Origin: Alkalimarinus alittae
Lineage (GTDB): Bacteria > Pseudomonadota > Gammaproteobacteria > Pseudomonadales > Oleiphilaceae
Reading direction: 5' to 3'
NCBI RefSeq assembly: GCF_026016465.1
Contig: NZ_CP100390.1
Coordinates: 3,756,001 to 3,820,000 of the forward strand
DNA length: 64,000 nt
Both the position numbers and the translations under genes were made by a program. The notes beneath the pieces are model-generated. The model was not told the DNA's origin and did no database searches. It worked only from the letters and a program-made list of their open reading frames with translations. Below, one piece after another: positions 60,288 to 64,000 of the stretch. Each line of letters opens with the position of its first letter. Position 1 is the first letter of the stretch.

Positions 60288-61433
60288 ATGAATCCCTATC
60301 GAGATAAACCCGGTCGACCACACCGTCGCGCCATATATCAAACAGACTGGCAGTTAAAAAAGCGTATTCAGCGTTTATTCTTAATTCTTTTTTGCCTGCT
60401 CTTACTTCACGTATTTGCAATGGTAACCCTCGAGTCGATGAGCCTTCAACAAGCTGCATGGCTTACATTAACAACCATTACAACAGTTGGCTACGGCGAT
60501 CTTTCTGCTACTACTCCAGCCGGACAGATAGCAACAGTTGTATTAATGTATATAACAGGCATTACATTAGTTACGCTAATATTTAGTGACTATGTTGATT
60601 ATCGCTTTTATCGTAGAGAACGTATTAGAACTGGAAGATGGAGATGGAATATGGTCAACCACATACTGCTAATTAATGCCCCAAAATATGGAGGTACTCA
60701 GTATTACATGCGGTTTGTGCAACAACTGAGAGCAAATAGTGACTACAAAAGCACACCAATACAGATTCTGACAACAGACTTCTCAGACAGCATTCCTCCT
60801 GAGCTTGCTGAATTAGGTGTCGCGCATTTTCACGGCTCTGGTACAAATTTACATGACCTGTCAGCAGTCAATGTGCATGAAGCAAAACATATAATTATCT
60901 TAGCAAAAGACTCGAATGATATTTCATCGGATAGTGATACCTTTGATACATTGCACCGTTTGTCTGAATTCAATTTATCTAAACGATGCATTGTTGAATG
61001 CGTAGATGACGAAAACCGTAGTCGACTTGCTAAATTAGGCGCACAATCCATTCTTCGCCCAGTCAGAACATACCCAGAAATCATCATCCGAGCGTTAATA
61101 GCACCCGGCAGTGAAAAGGTACTAGAAGACCTATTTACACATGAAAACGATCATCCTCACCGTTATGAAGTTGAGGTCACAGAGATGAACTGGTCTGAAA
61201 TCGTATGTGCCTTAATCCAGTCAAACCTTGGTACTGCTATGGCATACATAGACCATGAGAACGAGGTTATCTGTAACCCTATAGCTACTAGTCCGATTAA
61301 CGCAAAGGCAATCATCGTATTAGTTAAAACCGAAGTTACGGCAACAGAACAAGATATTAGAGATTCGATAGAACGTTATAAAACACGCATGGCTCAATGG
61401 CATGCAATGAAGGCTGCCAATAGTCAATTATAA
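60288..61433 (+). CDS. Two-TM potassium channel with RCK/TrkA-N domain
   Basis: A 381-residue tetrameric-type channel. Basic N-terminus, helix 1 (about 30-47), pore loop with selectivity filter TTVGYGD (65-71), helix 2 (about 79-100), then a cytoplasmic TrkA-N/RCK region (from about 120) with HILLINAP and a GSGTNLHDL-type nucleotide-binding section. It should conduct K+ and be gated by ligand or nucleotide binding. No accessory subunit is next to it; it is divergent from glnE and lies 200 bp from the rRNA operon end. The filter GYGD is intact. Confidence 0.88.
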   Translation: MNPYRDKPGRPHRRAIYQTDWQLKKRIQRLFLILFCLLLLHVFAMVTLESMSLQQAAWLTLTTITTVGYGDLSATTPAGQIATVVLMYITGITLVTLIFSDYVDYRFYRRERIRTGRWRWNMVNHILLINAPKYGGTQYYMRFVQQLRANSDYKSTPIQILTTDFSDSIPPELAELGVAHFHGSGTNLHDLSAVNVHEAKHIIILAKDSNDISSDSDTFDTLHRLSEFNLSKRCIVECVDDENRSRLAKLGAQSILRPVRTYPEIIIRALIAPGSEKVLEDLFTHENDHPHRYEVEVTEMNWSEIVCALIQSNLGTAMAYIDHENEVICNPIATSPINAKAIIVLVKTEVTATEQDIRDSIERYKTRMAQWHAMKAANSQL

Positions 61434-61584
61434 AACTCCCTCTGTTAATCTTTATACTCGGGACGCTTCTACATGAGCCTCCCCCCTTATTCCGCTTCGC
61501 AGCATCAAGGCTACGGTGAAGTGCCCCTAGCGTATCGCAGCCCCACTAGTTTAAGCCTACATCTCACGCCACTTTCTTCCAGAC

Positions 61585-61620
61585 AATAAAAAACCCCGGT
61601 AGGATGACCTACCGGGGTTT
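61585..61620 (-). terminator. rRNA operon terminator
   Basis: AAACCCCGGTAGG (61591-61603) pairs with CCTACCGGGGTTT (61608-61620) around a 4-base loop. In the minus-strand direction it follows 5S by 10 bases and runs into a T-rich stretch (the A-run at 61587-61593 read in reverse). Confidence 0.93.
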
Positions 61621-61630
61621 CGTATTTAGA

Positions 61631-61749
61631 TGCCTGACGATGACCTACTCTCACATGGGGAGACCCCACACTACCATCGGCGCAGAACCGTTTCACGACT
61701 GAGTTCGGGATGGGATCAGGTGGTTCCAGTTCGCTATTGTCATCAGGCA
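61631..61749 (-). rRNA. rrf: 5S ribosomal RNA
   Basis: The complement starts TGCCTGATGACAATAGCG and ends TCGTCAGGCA, so the terminal helix closes over 119 nt. Internal landmarks ACCTGATCCCATCCCGAACT and GTGTGGGGTCTCCCCATG are typical of gammaproteobacterial 5S. It follows the 23S gene by about 180 bp, with no tRNA in between. Confidence 0.98.
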
Positions 61750-61926
61750 AAACCTTGGCTAGCTGATCGAAGATGATTTATCTTTTTGATCAGTTAACAA
61801 CAATTTCGCAATGTCTTTAACATTTAGCAAGTAAATTAAGTTTTATAACATATCGGATCATAATCACATTATCCGGTAAATATTTTCGTTTTGATCGTTT
61901 CAGACTCAAAACTATTTGGGCGTTAT

Positions 61927-64000
<2,074 letters not shown>

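Noticed and set aside
61511..61750. A 79-codon frame over the 5S gene and terminator
   Set aside because: It overlaps 5S rRNA and its terminator, with no protein-like sequence.
61750..61926. tRNA gene in the 23S-5S spacer
   Set aside because: No cloverleaf or TTCGA/GGTTC-type arm with paired ends was recognised.

Overview
The window is chromosomal DNA from a gammaproteobacterium, most likely a marine member of the Pseudomonadales/Oceanospirillales side of the class (Oleiphilus/Marinobacter-like; genus not determined). The reasons are gene content and gene order. From memory, several blocks match Pseudomonas and E. coli order: argB-algC-dut-coaBC-radC-rpmB-rpmG, maeB-nuclease-rpmE-priA-argS-ftsN-hslV-hslU-DUF971, ptsP-rppH-HAD, and tolC-thiC-nudF-yqiB-cpdA-yqiA. 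Base composition is moderate and fairly even, but drops in the glycosyltransferase region (about 48.6-57 kb). I see no transposase, integrase, phage gene, CRISPR array or tRNA.

Layout. 0-11 kb: end of a phosphoribulokinase-like gene, a very large PilZ-DUF1631-GGDEF-EAL protein whose catalytic motifs are degenerate, a lipoprotein aminopeptidase, argA/argE with an unknown membrane-anchored protein, and a diguanylate cyclase. 11-18 kb: argB, a membrane-fused AlgC, dut, coaBC, radC and the ribosomal pair rpmB-rpmG behind a strong promoter and a structured leader. 18-28 kb: malic enzyme, a secreted nuclease, rpmE, priA, argS, ftsN and the hslVU protease with a sigma-32-like promoter. 28-36 kb: patatin, ptsP, rppH, HAD phosphatase, imelysin lipoprotein and an rRNA methyltransferase. 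36-41 kb: the complete glycine cleavage T-H-PA-PB set with a split P protein, a tandem repeat at its 3' end and a hairpin between gcvH and gcvPA. 41-47 kb: yqiA, cpdA, yqiB, nudF and thiC (TPP riboswitch), divergent from tolC. 47-57 kb: LPS core/O-antigen region (waaA, waaL, five glycosyltransferase-like genes, a YrbL-type kinase-fold protein and an ELM1-family protein). 57-64 kb: glnE, a two-TM K+ channel with an RCK domain, then the distal end of an rRNA operon (23S 3' part, 5S, terminator) on the minus strand.

The genes serve arginine synthesis (argA, argE, argB), one-carbon/glycine metabolism (gcv), thiamine synthesis (thiC), nitrogen control (glnE, ptsP), protein quality control (hslVU), c-di-GMP signalling, and envelope construction (algC, waaA, waaL, glycosyltransferases, tolC). 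Most of the window is conserved core genome. The least explained parts are the degenerate c-di-GMP multidomain protein, the membrane-sensor-fused AlgC, the kinase-like protein in the LPS island, and several unannotated RNA/DNA structures. I found no clear evidence of a wholly new multi-gene system.
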